From Pseudoalteromonas peptidolytica (GTDB taxonomy: Bacteria; Pseudomonadota; Gammaproteobacteria; Enterobacterales; Alteromonadaceae), in the NCBI RefSeq assembly GCF_012641745.1, contig NZ_WEHZ01000007.1, forward strand, positions 62,001 through 126,000: a stretch of DNA of 64,000 nucleotides, written 5' to 3'. The position numbers and the translations under genes are program-made. The notes below the pieces were generated by a model. That model was not told the DNA's origin. It was given only the letters and a program-made list of their open reading frames with translations, and ran no database searches. Below are positions 16,969 to 26,101 of this stretch, piece after piece; positions within the stretch are counted from its first letter, which is position 1; each line of letters begins with the position of its first letter.

Positions 16969-17070
16969 ATACCAATTTTTCTTAATACATTGCTCAATGT
17001 GAAGATATAAATCCAAGCCTAACAGTGCTAAAAATTTCTTATTTAGAACAAGTAAGTAGCAAACCTTTTG
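16969..17070. repeat. Degenerate left half of the 162-bp repeat
   Basis: It starts with ATACCAATT like the full copies and shares interrupted blocks with them (CTTAATAC, GCTCAAT, CTAACAG, TTCTTATTTAGAACAA), then diverges. No right terminus is present before the next full copy begins at 17108, so it seems an old, truncated copy in tandem with the intact one. Confidence 0.65.
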
Positions 17071-17107
17071 CTTCAACATAGTTCATGTTTCTAAACAAAC
17101 TAACATA

Positions 17108-17269
17108 ATACCAATTAGACTTAATACTTGCTCAATTTGAAGGAGTAAATCTGACGCTAACAGCGTTAAAAATTTCTTATTTAGAACAACTAAATAGCAA
17201 AATTTTTGCCTCGTTATCGACAAGATTTTCTCGCCTCAAAATAGACCACTTAATTAAGCAAATTGGTAT
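17108..17269. repeat. 162-bp dispersed repeat with terminal inverted repeats, copy 2
   Basis: Same length and termini (ATACCAATT ... AATTGGTAT) as the element at 9702-9863, differing at about 6 positions. It lies in the intergenic region between the tRNA-Asp array and the imuA promoter. No ORF is present inside. Confidence 0.8.
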
Positions 17270-17365
17270 AAGTTTTTGGCTGACCCCATATTCACTCCTA
17301 TGCTTTTGAGCGAGGCTCTATCTCGATTTTTTATGATCTACTTGCGATCCTTACAGATTTAAATA

Positions 17366-17384
17366 TACTGTATATATAAACAGT
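17366..17384 (+). promoter_or_regulatory. LexA (SOS) box of imuA-imuB-dnaE2
   Basis: TACTGTATATATAAACAGT contains CTGT-N8-ACAG with an AT-rich spacer, essentially the ideal gammaproteobacterial LexA operator. It ends 11 nt before the imuA start codon and so should repress the whole cassette until DNA damage. Confidence 0.93.
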
Positions 17385-17395
17385 GTTGGTGGGTT

Positions 17396-18082
17396 ATGGC
17401 TAATTATCTAGAGCTTCTTGAGCGTAAAAATTTGCTTTGGCGCGGACGTGGTCGAGTATGTAAGCCTGAAGCGGTAAGTACCGGGTTTACCTTGCTTGAT
17501 AGTGTTTTGCAAGGAGGTTGGCCTAAGCATGGTGTGATAGATATTCAAACAGCTGTTGGTATAGGGGAGCTACGTCTAATACTGCCTCATTTTACACAAG
17601 AAAAGCGCTTAAAGGTGTTAATTAATCCACCGGGTCGAGTGCAGGCTGCTGCAATTAATTACTTATCACTAGACTTAAGTGAGTTTGTAATATTGCAGCC
17701 AAAAAGCGATAGCGAAGCATTATGGGCTGCTGAGCAATGTTTAAAAAGTGGAGCATCGAGTGCTGTAGTACTTTGGCAGGATGCGCTTTCTATCGCTGTG
17801 GTGAAGCGTTTGCAGTTAGCTGCGCAATCTGGCGATAGTCGGTTATTTGTTTTACATCAAGGGCAATACATGAGTACCTTGCCTTTTTCTCTTTCTTTGG
17901 TACTAGAGGCAAAGCCCTGTGCCTTACAGGTGTCGATAAAAAAGCAAAGAGGGTCTTTTTCCCAGCATGCCATTAAGCTGCGTAATACAAACTACTGGCC
18001 GGAACTTGAAAAGCAAACCTTACCGAATATAGATGAGAGTATCACCATGCCTTGTGGATATGATCAGCGGTTAACGAGCTAA
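17396..18082 (+). CDS. imuA: Translesion synthesis accessory protein ImuA
   Basis: ImuA is a RecA/SulA-like protein of the damage-inducible mutasome with ImuB and DnaE2. This 228-aa protein has the family's start (RKNLLWRGRG) and the core STGFTLLDSVLQGGWPKHGVIDIQ near residues 28-50, which corresponds to the RecA-like region; a classical Walker A lysine motif is not evident. It is followed 2 nt later by imuB. The LexA box just upstream supports SOS control. Some annotations would call it a SulA/RecA-like inhibitor; the imuB-dnaE2 context decides for ImuA. Confidence 0.88.
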   Translation: MANYLELLERKNLLWRGRGRVCKPEAVSTGFTLLDSVLQGGWPKHGVIDIQTAVGIGELRLILPHFTQEKRLKVLINPPGRVQAAAINYLSLDLSEFVILQPKSDSEALWAAEQCLKSGASSAVVLWQDALSIAVVKRLQLAAQSGDSRLFVLHQGQYMSTLPFSLSLVLEAKPCALQVSIKKQRGSFSQHAIKLRNTNYWPELEKQTLPNIDESITMPCGYDQRLTS

Positions 18083-18084
18083 TT

Positions 18085-19482
18085 ATGTGGATATATCTTT
18101 ATTTTCCAATGCTGCAGCTGGAGGGAATAAGTAAGCAAGCAACTACAACTGATTTTATCTCGTCTGTTGTTATCATTGATGGGCGCAAGAATCAGGTAGT
18201 GCAATTAAACTCTGTTGCAGAGCAAAAAGGCATAAAAATTGGCATGGGATTAGGTACGGCCTGCGCATTATGTATGCAGCTTCATGTTTTAGCATATGAT
18301 AGCCAGCTAGAGCGTCAACAGTTGCTTGAAATTGCAGATGCACTGTACCAAGTTAGCGCTGATTTGGTGATAGAGTCACCTAATGGTATTGCGCTTAAAG
18401 TGGATGGCATGTTGTCTTTACACAAAGATTTGAGCTGCTATTGGCTCGTGATTACCGAGCAACTACGCCAATTAGAGGTCAGCTATCACTATGGTGTTGG
18501 CGTATCAATAACCATGGCTAAGCTATTAGCGCGGAGCCACAACGATACTTTGCAATTAACCGCCTCACAAACTCGTTATGCGTTGAGTAAAGTGACGTTG
18601 CAGCACACGACTCTTGCAGAAAAAGTGATAGATAAGCTGATACGCACAGGCGTGAAAACGGTAGCGCAGCTGGAACAGTTTACGCTGTCTGAATTAGCAA
18701 AACGGTTTGATACTGAGCTGGTGCATTATGTTGGTTGCTTATTTGGTAAGCTAAGAGAAACTCCCACTTTTTATCATCCTCCTGAGGTATTCGAGTTAAC
18801 AGCCCCTTTACTATATGAAGTGGAAGTGGTTGCGTGGCTAGATAAGCCAATAGGGTATCTATTATCACGTTTATCGATGTTTTTACAAAAACGCAGTCTA
18901 GTGACCAGAGCCGTCAACTTTACATTTGTGCTGAGAGACAAAAACGCTTTGGAGGTCACGTTACACAGTGCTGAGCCCGAATATCGAATATCATATTGGC
19001 GACGACTGCTAGATCTAAAACTGGAGTCTATTACGCTCGAGGCCCCAGTACAAAGCGTATCGTTAAAAGTCGATGAACTAGAAACACAACATGCTACGGT
19101 GCAGGATTTATTTTCAGCCCAACAAAGTGCGATATCCCAGCAGGGGTTATTATCTATCTTATGTACAAAACTTGGTGATCAAGCTGTGCAGCACCTAAAA
19201 TTAACGGGAGATCCTCGCCCCGAGAAAGCCAGTACGTATAGTCGTACACCTGATATTAGCAATATTCAAACTCCACCAAGGCCGACTATTTTGTTGTCTG
19301 AGCCACGGCCTTTATGTGAAAAAGTCAGAGTCATCTCAGGCCCTGAGCGAATAGTATCCGGATGGTGGGATGGTGAGCCAGTTCAACGTGATTATTTTAT
19401 TGTGCAAAACCAACAAGACCAGCATTTATGGGTATTTCGCGAGCACAGTAATCAATGGTATATCCATGGGGTGTTTAGTTAA
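18085..19482 (+). CDS. imuB: ImuB, catalytically inactive Y-family polymerase homologue
   Basis: This 465-aa protein has the Y-family polymerase fold. The N-terminus WIYLYFPMLQLE replaces the usual acidic DxD metal motif, and the second acidic motif is ESPNGIALKVDGM rather than an SxDE sequence, so the active-site carboxylates are missing, as in known ImuB proteins. A helix-hairpin-helix-like region (VKTVAQLEQFTLSELAKRF) lies near residues 190-210. The C-terminal part is the ImuB-specific extension that contacts partners. It ends in an overlap with dnaE2 (A of the stop used in ATG). Role: scaffold bringing DnaE2 to the beta clamp; inferred from the family. Confidence 0.9.
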   Translation: MWIYLYFPMLQLEGISKQATTTDFISSVVIIDGRKNQVVQLNSVAEQKGIKIGMGLGTACALCMQLHVLAYDSQLERQQLLEIADALYQVSADLVIESPNGIALKVDGMLSLHKDLSCYWLVITEQLRQLEVSYHYGVGVSITMAKLLARSHNDTLQLTASQTRYALSKVTLQHTTLAEKVIDKLIRTGVKTVAQLEQFTLSELAKRFDTELVHYVGCLFGKLRETPTFYHPPEVFELTAPLLYEVEVVAWLDKPIGYLLSRLSMFLQKRSLVTRAVNFTFVLRDKNALEVTLHSAEPEYRISYWRRLLDLKLESITLEAPVQSVSLKVDELETQHATVQDLFSAQQSAISQQGLLSILCTKLGDQAVQHLKLTGDPRPEKASTYSRTPDISNIQTPPRPTILLSEPRPLCEKVRVISGPERIVSGWWDGEPVQRDYFIVQNQQDQHLWVFREHSNQWYIHGVFS

Positions 19483-22400
19483 TGTCGTATGCAGAGCTAT
19501 TTTGCCAGAGTAATTTTTCGTTTTTAACCGGAGCTTCACGACCAGAAGAGCTGGTAAAACAAGCGGACTTTTTAGGTTACAGTGCTATTGCTATTACCGA
19601 TGAGTGTTCATTAGCGGGTATTGTTCGTGCTCACGCCTATATACAAGAGCATAAGCTCAAGATAAAGCTTATTATAGGGAGCTTATTAAAATACCAGAAC
19701 ATTAAGTTTGTTGCGATTTGTCCAAATCAACTTGCTTATTCTGAACTATGTAGAGTGATTAGCAACGCTCGTAGACGCAGTGAAAAGGGCGCTTATCAAC
19801 TGAGTGAATGGGATATTATGTCCCTTAAACATGTTTTACTATTGTGGCTACCACAGGGCAATATCCAAGATACTCAATCAGTACAGTGGCTTTGTAAATA
19901 TCATCACGACAGAGTATGGATTGCTTATCAGCGCAAATTAGCTGTAGAAGACGACCGTTATTTTGCGCATTGTATCAAACTTGCAAAAGCCTATCATATA
20001 CCTCTATGTGCAGTTGGTGGGGTATTAATGCACTGTCCATCCAGACTGGCGCTACAGCATACGCTCACCGCTATCCGCTTGAATCGTGTGATCAGTGATA
20101 TTCCAGAGTTTATGATCAGCAATGCTGAGTTTGCGCTTAGGCCTATTCCCAAGCTCAAAAAGCTATATGCACTTAGCTTACTTGAAGAGAGTGAGCATAT
20201 TGCTAGGCAATGTGATTTTAATTTAGCCAATTTAGCGTATCAATATCCTCAAGAGCTTGTGCCTCAAGGATTAACACCTATGGCTTACTTACGTTCACTG
20301 GTTGAAAAAGGTAAAAAAACTCGTTTTCCAGATGGTGTGCCGCCAGAAATTGCCGCGACAATAGAAAAAGAGTTGGCACTAATTGAAGCGCTAGACTATC
20401 CATTTTTCTTTATTACTATTCACGATATTGTGATGTATGCCAAGCAACATGACATCCTGTATCAAGGACGCGGATCAGCGGCAAATTCTGTCGTTTGTTA
20501 TTGTTTGGAAATTACCGCAGTCGATCCTAGACAAGTGGGCGTGCTATTTGAACGTTTCATCAGTAAAGAGCGCAATGAGCCGCCGGATATTGATGTGGAC
20601 TTTGAACATCAACGCCGCGAAGAAGTTATTCAGTATATTTACAATAAGTATGGCCGCAAACGGGCTGCGCTTGCTGCAACGGTGATCACATATCGTTTAA
20701 AAAGTGCAATGCGTGATGTCGGTAAGGCTCTAGGCATTGAGATGGCGCAAATAGAGTACTTTATTAAGCACTTGAATAGGCGTGATAAAGGACTTAATTG
20801 GCAAGCGCAGTTGGTTGAGCTTGGTTTTGAACCAAGTTCGCTAAAGGGACAGCATTTTATTCAACTTGTAAATGAAATTATTGGTTTTCCAAGGCACTTA
20901 TCACAGCATGTTGGTGGCTTTGTGATCTCACAAAGCCCGCTGCATGAGCTAGTTCCCACAGAAAATGCAGCCATGCCCGAGCGCACGATTATTCAATGGG
21001 ATAAAGATGACTTAGAAACACTAAAGCTGCTTAAAGTGGATGTACTTGCGTTGGGAATGTTAAGCGCAATACGCAAGTGCTTTGGTTATATAGCTCAACA
21101 TACAGATAAAAGCTTGGATTTAGCCCAATTAACGCGTATGCAAGACGACCCTTTGGTTTACAAAATGCTGCAAAAAGGCGATAGCATTGGGGTATTTCAA
21201 GTGGAGTCACGCGCTCAAATGAGTATGCTACCAAGGCTCAAGCCTGCTTGCTATTATGATTTGGTGATTCAAATTGCAATCGTACGGCCAGGGCCTATTC
21301 AAGGTGATATGGTTCATCCATTTTTAAAGCGCCGAGAGGGAGAAGAACAGGTAAGCTATCCATCTGAAGCGGTTAAATCGGTATTAGAGAGGACCATGGG
21401 GGTTCCCATCTTCCAAGAACAAGTGATAAAACTAGCTATGGTTGCAGCTGGATTCACGGGAGGAGAAGCAGATAGCCTACGCCGAGCCATGGCGTCATGG
21501 AAAAAAACCGGAGAGCTGATGCAGTTTAAAGAAAAGCTCATTCGAGGCATGTTGGAGCGGGGCTATGAAGCACAGTTTGCTGAGCGTATTTTTGAGCAGA
21601 TCTGTGGCTTTGGTGAATATGGTTTTCCTGAAAGCCACTCAGCCTCTTTTGCTGTGCTGGCTTATGCCTCTGCATGGTTGAAATACTATTACCCAGCTAT
21701 GTTTTATACTGCGTTACTTAATAGCTTACCAATGGGGTTTTATTCGGCTTCACAGCTGTTGCAAGATGCCGCTAGACATAATGTGACTATTCTACCTATC
21801 TGTATAAACCACTCAGACTATCATCACCTAGTTGTGAAAGCAGATAACACAAACACTTTTGCTATTCGGTTAGGACTCAGGCTAATAAAGGGCTTAAGTG
21901 AGACTGAGGCGCAGCATATCACACAACAAAGACCTGACAGCGGGTTTCATCGGATCGCACAGTTACAACAAGTTGGTATTGCGAAAAGCACGATTAAAAA
22001 GTTGATTTCAGCAGATGCTTTACATCGCTTTGTTGATAGTCGCTATGCCGGGAGGTGGTCTTTGGCAGATCAAAGTAGGGCTTTGCCACTATTTGTTGAA
22101 CTTGAAGAATCTGCACCCCAATATAATCACTTTCAAACCAGTGAGTTTGAGGAGCTTCGAGAAGATTACAATACCACTAAAGTTTCCCTACGAACCCATC
22201 CAGTTAAGCAACTTGAACAAGCTAAATTGATCAGTCGTACGGTGAAAGCAAATGAATTACTTTACCGCACACATAAGTCCTTAGTAACAGTGGTAGGTCT
22301 TGTCACTGGAAAGCAATCGCCTGGAACTGCAAAAGGAGTTACTTTTTTTACGTTGGAAGATGAAACGGGCAATATGAATGTAATTGTTTGGTCTGGCACA

Positions 22401-22559
22401 GCAAGAGCACAAAAACAGGCTTATATGGGAGCCCAACTACTAGAAGTAAAGGGCATACTGGAAAAAGAGGGGGAGGTTGTACATGTGATAGCAGGAAAGT
22501 TGATTGATAGAACTGAGTTACTAGAAGCGATGACTATTAAAGCACGCGCTTTTCGATAA
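19482..22559 (+). CDS. dnaE2: Error-prone DNA polymerase DnaE2
   Basis: DnaE2 is a C-family polymerase alpha subunit used for damage-induced translesion synthesis. The 1025-aa length is typical. An N-terminal PHP domain starts with ELFCQSNFSFLTGASRPEEL; it differs from replicative DnaE. The palm contains RGSAANSVVCY and the catalytic aspartates in PPDIDVDF near residue 368. The late part holds an OB-fold (VTVVGLVTGKQSPGTAKGVTFFTLEDETG) near residues 930-960. It is the last gene of the SOS cassette and overlaps imuB by one base. A replicative dnaE is expected elsewhere. Confidence 0.96.
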   Translation: MSYAELFCQSNFSFLTGASRPEELVKQADFLGYSAIAITDECSLAGIVRAHAYIQEHKLKIKLIIGSLLKYQNIKFVAICPNQLAYSELCRVISNARRRSEKGAYQLSEWDIMSLKHVLLLWLPQGNIQDTQSVQWLCKYHHDRVWIAYQRKLAVEDDRYFAHCIKLAKAYHIPLCAVGGVLMHCPSRLALQHTLTAIRLNRVISDIPEFMISNAEFALRPIPKLKKLYALSLLEESEHIARQCDFNLANLAYQYPQELVPQGLTPMAYLRSLVEKGKKTRFPDGVPPEIAATIEKELALIEALDYPFFFITIHDIVMYAKQHDILYQGRGSAANSVVCYCLEITAVDPRQVGVLFERFISKERNEPPDIDVDFEHQRREEVIQYIYNKYGRKRAALAATVITYRLKSAMRDVGKALGIEMAQIEYFIKHLNRRDKGLNWQAQLVELGFEPSSLKGQHFIQLVNEIIGFPRHLSQHVGGFVISQSPLHELVPTENAAMPERTIIQWDKDDLETLKLLKVDVLALGMLSAIRKCFGYIAQHTDKSLDLAQLTRMQDDPLVYKMLQKGDSIGVFQVESRAQMSMLPRLKPACYYDLVIQIAIVRPGPIQGDMVHPFLKRREGEEQVSYPSEAVKSVLERTMGVPIFQEQVIKLAMVAAGFTGGEADSLRRAMASWKKTGELMQFKEKLIRGMLERGYEAQFAERIFEQICGFGEYGFPESHSASFAVLAYASAWLKYYYPAMFYTALLNSLPMGFYSASQLLQDAARHNVTILPICINHSDYHHLVVKADNTNTFAIRLGLRLIKGLSETEAQHITQQRPDSGFHRIAQLQQVGIAKSTIKKLISADALHRFVDSRYAGRWSLADQSRALPLFVELEESAPQYNHFQTSEFEELREDYNTTKVSLRTHPVKQLEQAKLISRTVKANELLYRTHKSLVTVVGLVTGKQSPGTAKGVTFFTLEDETGNMNVIVWSGTARAQKQAYMGAQLLEVKGILEKEGEVVHVIAGKLIDRTELLEAMTIKARAFR

Positions 22560-22560
22560 G

Positions 22561-22590
22561 CATTTATTGTTTCAAAAATAAATGTTTTTT
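22561..22590 (+). terminator. Terminator of the imu cassette
   Basis: CATTTATT (22561-22568) pairs with AATAAATG (22577-22584), followed by six T. The stem is AT-rich but correctly placed right after the dnaE2 stop. Confidence 0.65.
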
Positions 22591-22740
22591 GGCTCCCCGC
22601 TGTTGGCGTTAGTTTTATTGAGATTACTGTTAATAATCAACTGCTGGTATTGCACCCATTTTTTGGAAGTGGCAATGAGCGTGGATGCAATTAATCTTAT
22701 CGCTGAAAAGTTAAATGCCTCTTTTAAGATATAATTATTG

Positions 22741-23214
22741 CTATCCTTTAATCAATTTGATGGTTGCAGCAATAAAACCTTCTTGTTTGATTATTTGGTA
22801 CTTTTGGCACGTGTCTGGTTTTTTCAAATCGTGGCATAGGTATAGTGTATTACGCTCAAGCGCGGGCTGAGGGTGTAAACTTGAATCAAATAGCACAGGA
22901 TCTATCCCTGGTAGCCCTGGCCAATAAACACTGCTTGCAACAAGACCTAATTTTTCATAAGTAATTAACTTTGGCTTTGGAAAAACAATAAATAAAGCGA
23001 GTAACACACCAAGTATTATCCACTTTGCTTTGCGTTTTGGTTTTTCCTCATTTAGGCTACTTTGTTGATTTTGAAGTGCTGCTGCTTGTTGCGCTTTCAG
23101 TGCAGCTACCTGCTGCGGTGAGGTGCGATGGTTTTGTACCTTGCGCTTTATTGGTTTTTTGGTGCTGGGCTGTACTTGGCCTAAAAGCGATTGTTTTTTT
23201 GATGTTTTTGCCAT
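22741..23214 (-). CDS. Single-pass membrane protein of unknown function
   Basis: This 157-aa protein has a highly basic, Gln/Ala-rich N-terminal cytoplasmic part (about 1-62), one hydrophobic helix (about 64-80, WIILGVLLALFIVFP), and an outer or periplasmic domain of about 75 residues with two cysteines (YLCHDLKKPDTCQKY) that could form a disulfide. No known domain is recognised. It is divergent from a receiver-domain gene, with about 90 bp between. Confidence 0.65.
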   Translation of the reverse strand: MAKTSKKQSLLGQVQPSTKKPIKRKVQNHRTSPQQVAALKAQQAAALQNQQSSLNEEKPKRKAKWIILGVLLALFIVFPKPKLITYEKLGLVASSVYWPGLPGIDPVLFDSSLHPQPALERNTLYLCHDLKKPDTCQKYQIIKQEGFIAATIKLIKG

Positions 23215-23306
23215 GCTTTAAGTAGCCTTTTAGTTGCAGGTCTCTATAATGCTTCTATGCTAAATATAATAGCCTATTTTTACATTACAGCCTACGGGAA
23301 AGGACT

Positions 23307-23690
23307 ATGGATCAAAGTATCTCTATTTTAATTGTTGATGATGTAGGGACAGTTCGCAGTTTTTTACATCAAACCTTGATGCACTTAGGCATTGACCATG
23401 TGCGTGAAGCCTCAACAGCAACACAGTGCGTAAAGTCATGTGAAGAGCAGCACTTTGATATTGTCTTCTTGGATATTGAGTTACCAGACGGTGATGGTAA
23501 AGAGTTAATTGCGACGCTTAACGAGATTAACCCGAATGTCAATGTGGTTATGGTATCCGCCCACTCAACGGTAGACAATGTAAAAGATGCTATTGAACGT
23601 GGCGCAAAAGGGTTTGTTGTAAAGCCATTCTCACCTAAGAAAATCGCAGCTATGTTGAAGAAGTTTTACCCAGATCTAGAATTGGTGTAG
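23307..23690 (+). CDS. Stand-alone response-regulator receiver protein (CheY-like)
   Basis: This 127-aa protein consists only of a receiver domain. The acidic pocket is LIVDDVG near residues 8-14, the phosphoryl-accepting Asp is in FLDIELPDGDG near residue 55, Ser/Thr is in MVSAHS near 82-87, and the conserved Lys is in FVVKPFSP near residue 107. With no output domain it must act by protein contact, as CheY-type proteins do; the target is unknown. No kinase gene is adjacent. It is convergent with rpsT, with a shared terminator. Confidence 0.88.
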   Translation: MDQSISILIVDDVGTVRSFLHQTLMHLGIDHVREASTATQCVKSCEEQHFDIVFLDIELPDGDGKELIATLNEINPNVNVVMVSAHSTVDNVKDAIERGAKGFVVKPFSPKKIAAMLKKFYPDLELV

Positions 23691-23742
23691 TGGTTATACC
23701 AAATTCATTCATTGACATAAACACATGTGAATTACAGATATA

Positions 23743-23769
23743 AAAAAACCGACTAAGCGTCGGTTTTTT
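23743..23769. terminator. Bidirectional terminator between receiver gene and rpsT
   Basis: ACCGAC (23748-23753) and GTCGGT (23759-23764) pair around TAAGC. The stem is flanked by a run of seven A on the left and six T on the right, so it works as an intrinsic terminator on both strands. Confidence 0.9.
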
Positions 23770-23784
23770 CAATCCAGCAACAAA

Positions 23785-24045
23785 TTAAAGTGCTTTAATC
23801 TTAGCAACTAAACGACTCTTATGACGAGCAGCTTTGTTTTTGTGGATTAGACCTTTAGTTGCGTAACGGTCTAGGATAGGCGCAGCAACAGCAAATGCTT
23901 GAGTTGCAGCTTCTTTATCACCAGCTTCAATTGCAGCGATTACTTTTTTGAAGTATGTACGCATCATTGAACGACGACTTGCGTTGTGCTTACGACGCTT
24001 TTCGCTAGTGATAGCGCGTTTTTTTGCAGACTTGATGTTAGCCAA
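23785..24045 (-). CDS. rpsT: 30S ribosomal protein S20
   Basis: This 86-aa, very basic protein binds 16S rRNA in the small subunit. The start [20 protein letters not shown] is the hallmark of S20, and the rest ([30 protein letters not shown]) is full length and colinear. Monocistronic, with the murJ gene divergent as in E. coli (rpsT/ribF region). Translation may be autoregulated, as known in E. coli. Confidence 0.98.
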   Translation of the reverse strand: MANIKSAKKRAITSEKRRKHNASRRSMMRTYFKKVIAAIEAGDKEAATQAFAVAAPILDRYATKGLIHKNKAARHKSRLVAKIKAL

Positions 24046-24471
24046 GGTTTGCTCCTAACAATCTTAAAATAAGCTTAATTTAAAGGCCGAGGAATATGCC
24101 TGTTTTAATCGCAAAAGTCAATATAAATTAACAAGCGCGGCCTAATGTTCAACACCCAAGACTTGACTTGGGCTATTCTCAATTCTTAACCTGCAAGCAA
24201 AAGGCATTGTAAGGTAATGCTTTTTGTCTAACACAGGCAAGTAAACCCGTAATATCCCAAGTTGCACAAAAAATGAAAAGCCGTAGCTTTGCATGGTGCC
24301 TTGAAAATCTCAGGTTCGAACCAGAGTAAACAGTTTATATTCCACTAACGTGCAATAGGCTTACTTAGGTTAATGGCGCGTATTGTAGCAAAGCTGACCG
24401 AGCGCGCCTAGTGCTAAATGCACAACGACTGTGGCATAATTTGCTGCTAATCGCTGAATTTAGGAGTTAAG
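24046..24471. other. Gene-free region between rpsT and murJ
   Basis: About 425 bp with no ORF or recognisable RNA. It must carry the rpsT and murJ promoters. Two dyads stand out: a terminator-like AAAAGGCATT...AATGCTTTTT (24199-24225) and a near-palindrome CTC-A-GGTTCGAACC-A-GAG (24309-24326). Neither can be assigned. Confidence 0.4.
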
Positions 24472-26034
24472 GTGATAAAAGGGTTATTTAAATCAGGTAT
24501 GATTGTCAGCGCGATGACAATGATTTCGCGTGTGCTCGGTCTGGTGCGCGATGCTGTGGTAGCAAATTTACTGGGCGCAGGGTTGGCCGCCGATGTCTTT
24601 TTATTCGCCAACCGTATTCCTAACTTTTTACGTAGATTATTTGCTGAAGGAGCCTTTGCTCAAGCATTTGTCCCTGTATTATCAGAAATCAAAGAAAAAC
24701 ATGGCGACGATAAAGTACGGTTATTCGTTGCACAAGCCGCTGGTACCTTGGGAACCGTCTTACTGTGTGTCACTATCTTAGGCGTAATAGGCTCTCCTGT
24801 CATTGCTGCATTATTTGGCACAAGCTGGTTTATAGATTGGATGCAAGAGGGAGCCGATGCTGAAAAATTTGTCCTTGCAAGCGCGTTATTAAAACTTACA
24901 TTTCCTTATCTATTTTTTGTTTCTTTGGTTGCACTAAGTGGCGCAGTATTAAATGTGTATAACCGCTTTGCGGCCGCGGCGTTTACTCCAGTTTTACTTA
25001 ATATTACCATTATCGCTTGCGCTATTTTCCTTCATGATAAATTTGAGCAAGGCGCGTATGCACTGGCTTTAGGTGTATTTATTGGTGGTATTGTACAGCT
25101 ACTTTTTCAACTCCCATTTTTGCTAAAGCTTGGTGTCTTAAGCCGTCCGCGGTTTGCTTGGCAAAGTCCTGAGGTGACAAAAGTGAGGACGTTAATGATA
25201 CCTGCATTATTTGGCGTGTCGGTGAGTCAAATTAACTTATTATTAGACACTATGATTGCCTCGTTTTTAGTTACAGGCTCTATTGCATGGCTGTACTATT
25301 CGGACAGACTGATTGAGTTCCCACTTGGGCTGTTCGGTGTTGGTATTGCTACTGTTATTTTACCGGCACTTTCTAAGCTGCATGCGGGTGACAAAGGCTC
25401 CGACTTTCAAAAAACGCTTGATTGGGGAGTGCGTTTTGTGATCTTTTTGGGGTTGCCTGCCATGCTTGGTTTAATGGTTATAAGCCCACTTATCATCTCG
25501 GTTTTATTTGGTCACGGTGAGTTCGTATCGCAAGATGCAGACAACATTAATAAAGTTAGCATGGGGGTCGCAGCATATTCAGTTGGCTTACTTAGCTTTA
25601 TGTTAATTAAGGTTTTAGCTCCAGGCTTTTATGCAAGGCAGGACATCAAAACACCGGTTCGTATTGGGATTATCGCAATGGCGCTCAATATGGTATTTAA
25701 TCTGATGTTGGCACCATTTATTGGTTACCTTGGCTTAGCTCTTGCGACTTCTTTATCTGCATCTTGCAACGCGTTTTTGTTATATCGACATTTATCTCGT
25801 CAAGGGGTGTATAAGGTAAGTGGGTTCTCATTAACTTTTGCGGCAAAATGCTTGGTATCGGCGGTGGCTATGGCTATCTCGGTATATAGTTTGGCAATAC
25901 AATTTGATTGGCTAGCATGGGGACTCATAGATCAAATTTTATTACTTTGTGGTTTATTAACGGTCGCGATAGTGAGCTATTTCAGTCTACTATTTATGCT
26001 AGGGGTAAGATTCAACACAATCCGTGATGCTTGA
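24472..26034 (+). CDS. murJ: Lipid II flippase MurJ (MviN)
   Basis: MurJ moves lipid II across the inner membrane for peptidoglycan synthesis. The 520-aa protein is almost entirely hydrophobic with about 14 helices, and has the family N-terminus SGMIVSAMTMISRVLGLVRD and the Arg-containing FANRIPNFLRRLFAEGAFAQAF block (about 44-65), which lines the transport cavity. The start is a GTG with AGGAG 5 nt upstream. It leads into ribF, ileS, lspA, fkpB and ispH on the same strand, as in E. coli-type gene order. Confidence 0.96.
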   Translation: MIKGLFKSGMIVSAMTMISRVLGLVRDAVVANLLGAGLAADVFLFANRIPNFLRRLFAEGAFAQAFVPVLSEIKEKHGDDKVRLFVAQAAGTLGTVLLCVTILGVIGSPVIAALFGTSWFIDWMQEGADAEKFVLASALLKLTFPYLFFVSLVALSGAVLNVYNRFAAAAFTPVLLNITIIACAIFLHDKFEQGAYALALGVFIGGIVQLLFQLPFLLKLGVLSRPRFAWQSPEVTKVRTLMIPALFGVSVSQINLLLDTMIASFLVTGSIAWLYYSDRLIEFPLGLFGVGIATVILPALSKLHAGDKGSDFQKTLDWGVRFVIFLGLPAMLGLMVISPLIISVLFGHGEFVSQDADNINKVSMGVAAYSVGLLSFMLIKVLAPGFYARQDIKTPVRIGIIAMALNMVFNLMLAPFIGYLGLALATSLSASCNAFLLYRHLSRQGVYKVSGFSLTFAAKCLVSAVAMAISVYSLAIQFDWLAWGLIDQILLLCGLLTVAIVSYFSLLFMLGVRFNTIRDA

Positions 26035-26101
26035 TTCGCATTTTTAAGCAACTTGGGTATAATCGAGCTCTTTGATATTTGCTGCACAAAGGCACGGCAC
26101 T

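Noticed and set aside
23694..23720. TTATACCAAATTCATTC as another copy of the 162-bp repeat
   Set aside because: Only the first few bases resemble the terminus; no further similarity follows.
24309..24326. GGTTCGAACC dyad as a tRNA T-arm
   Set aside because: No acceptor, D or anticodon arms can be formed around it; the dyad is symmetrical rather than a T-loop.
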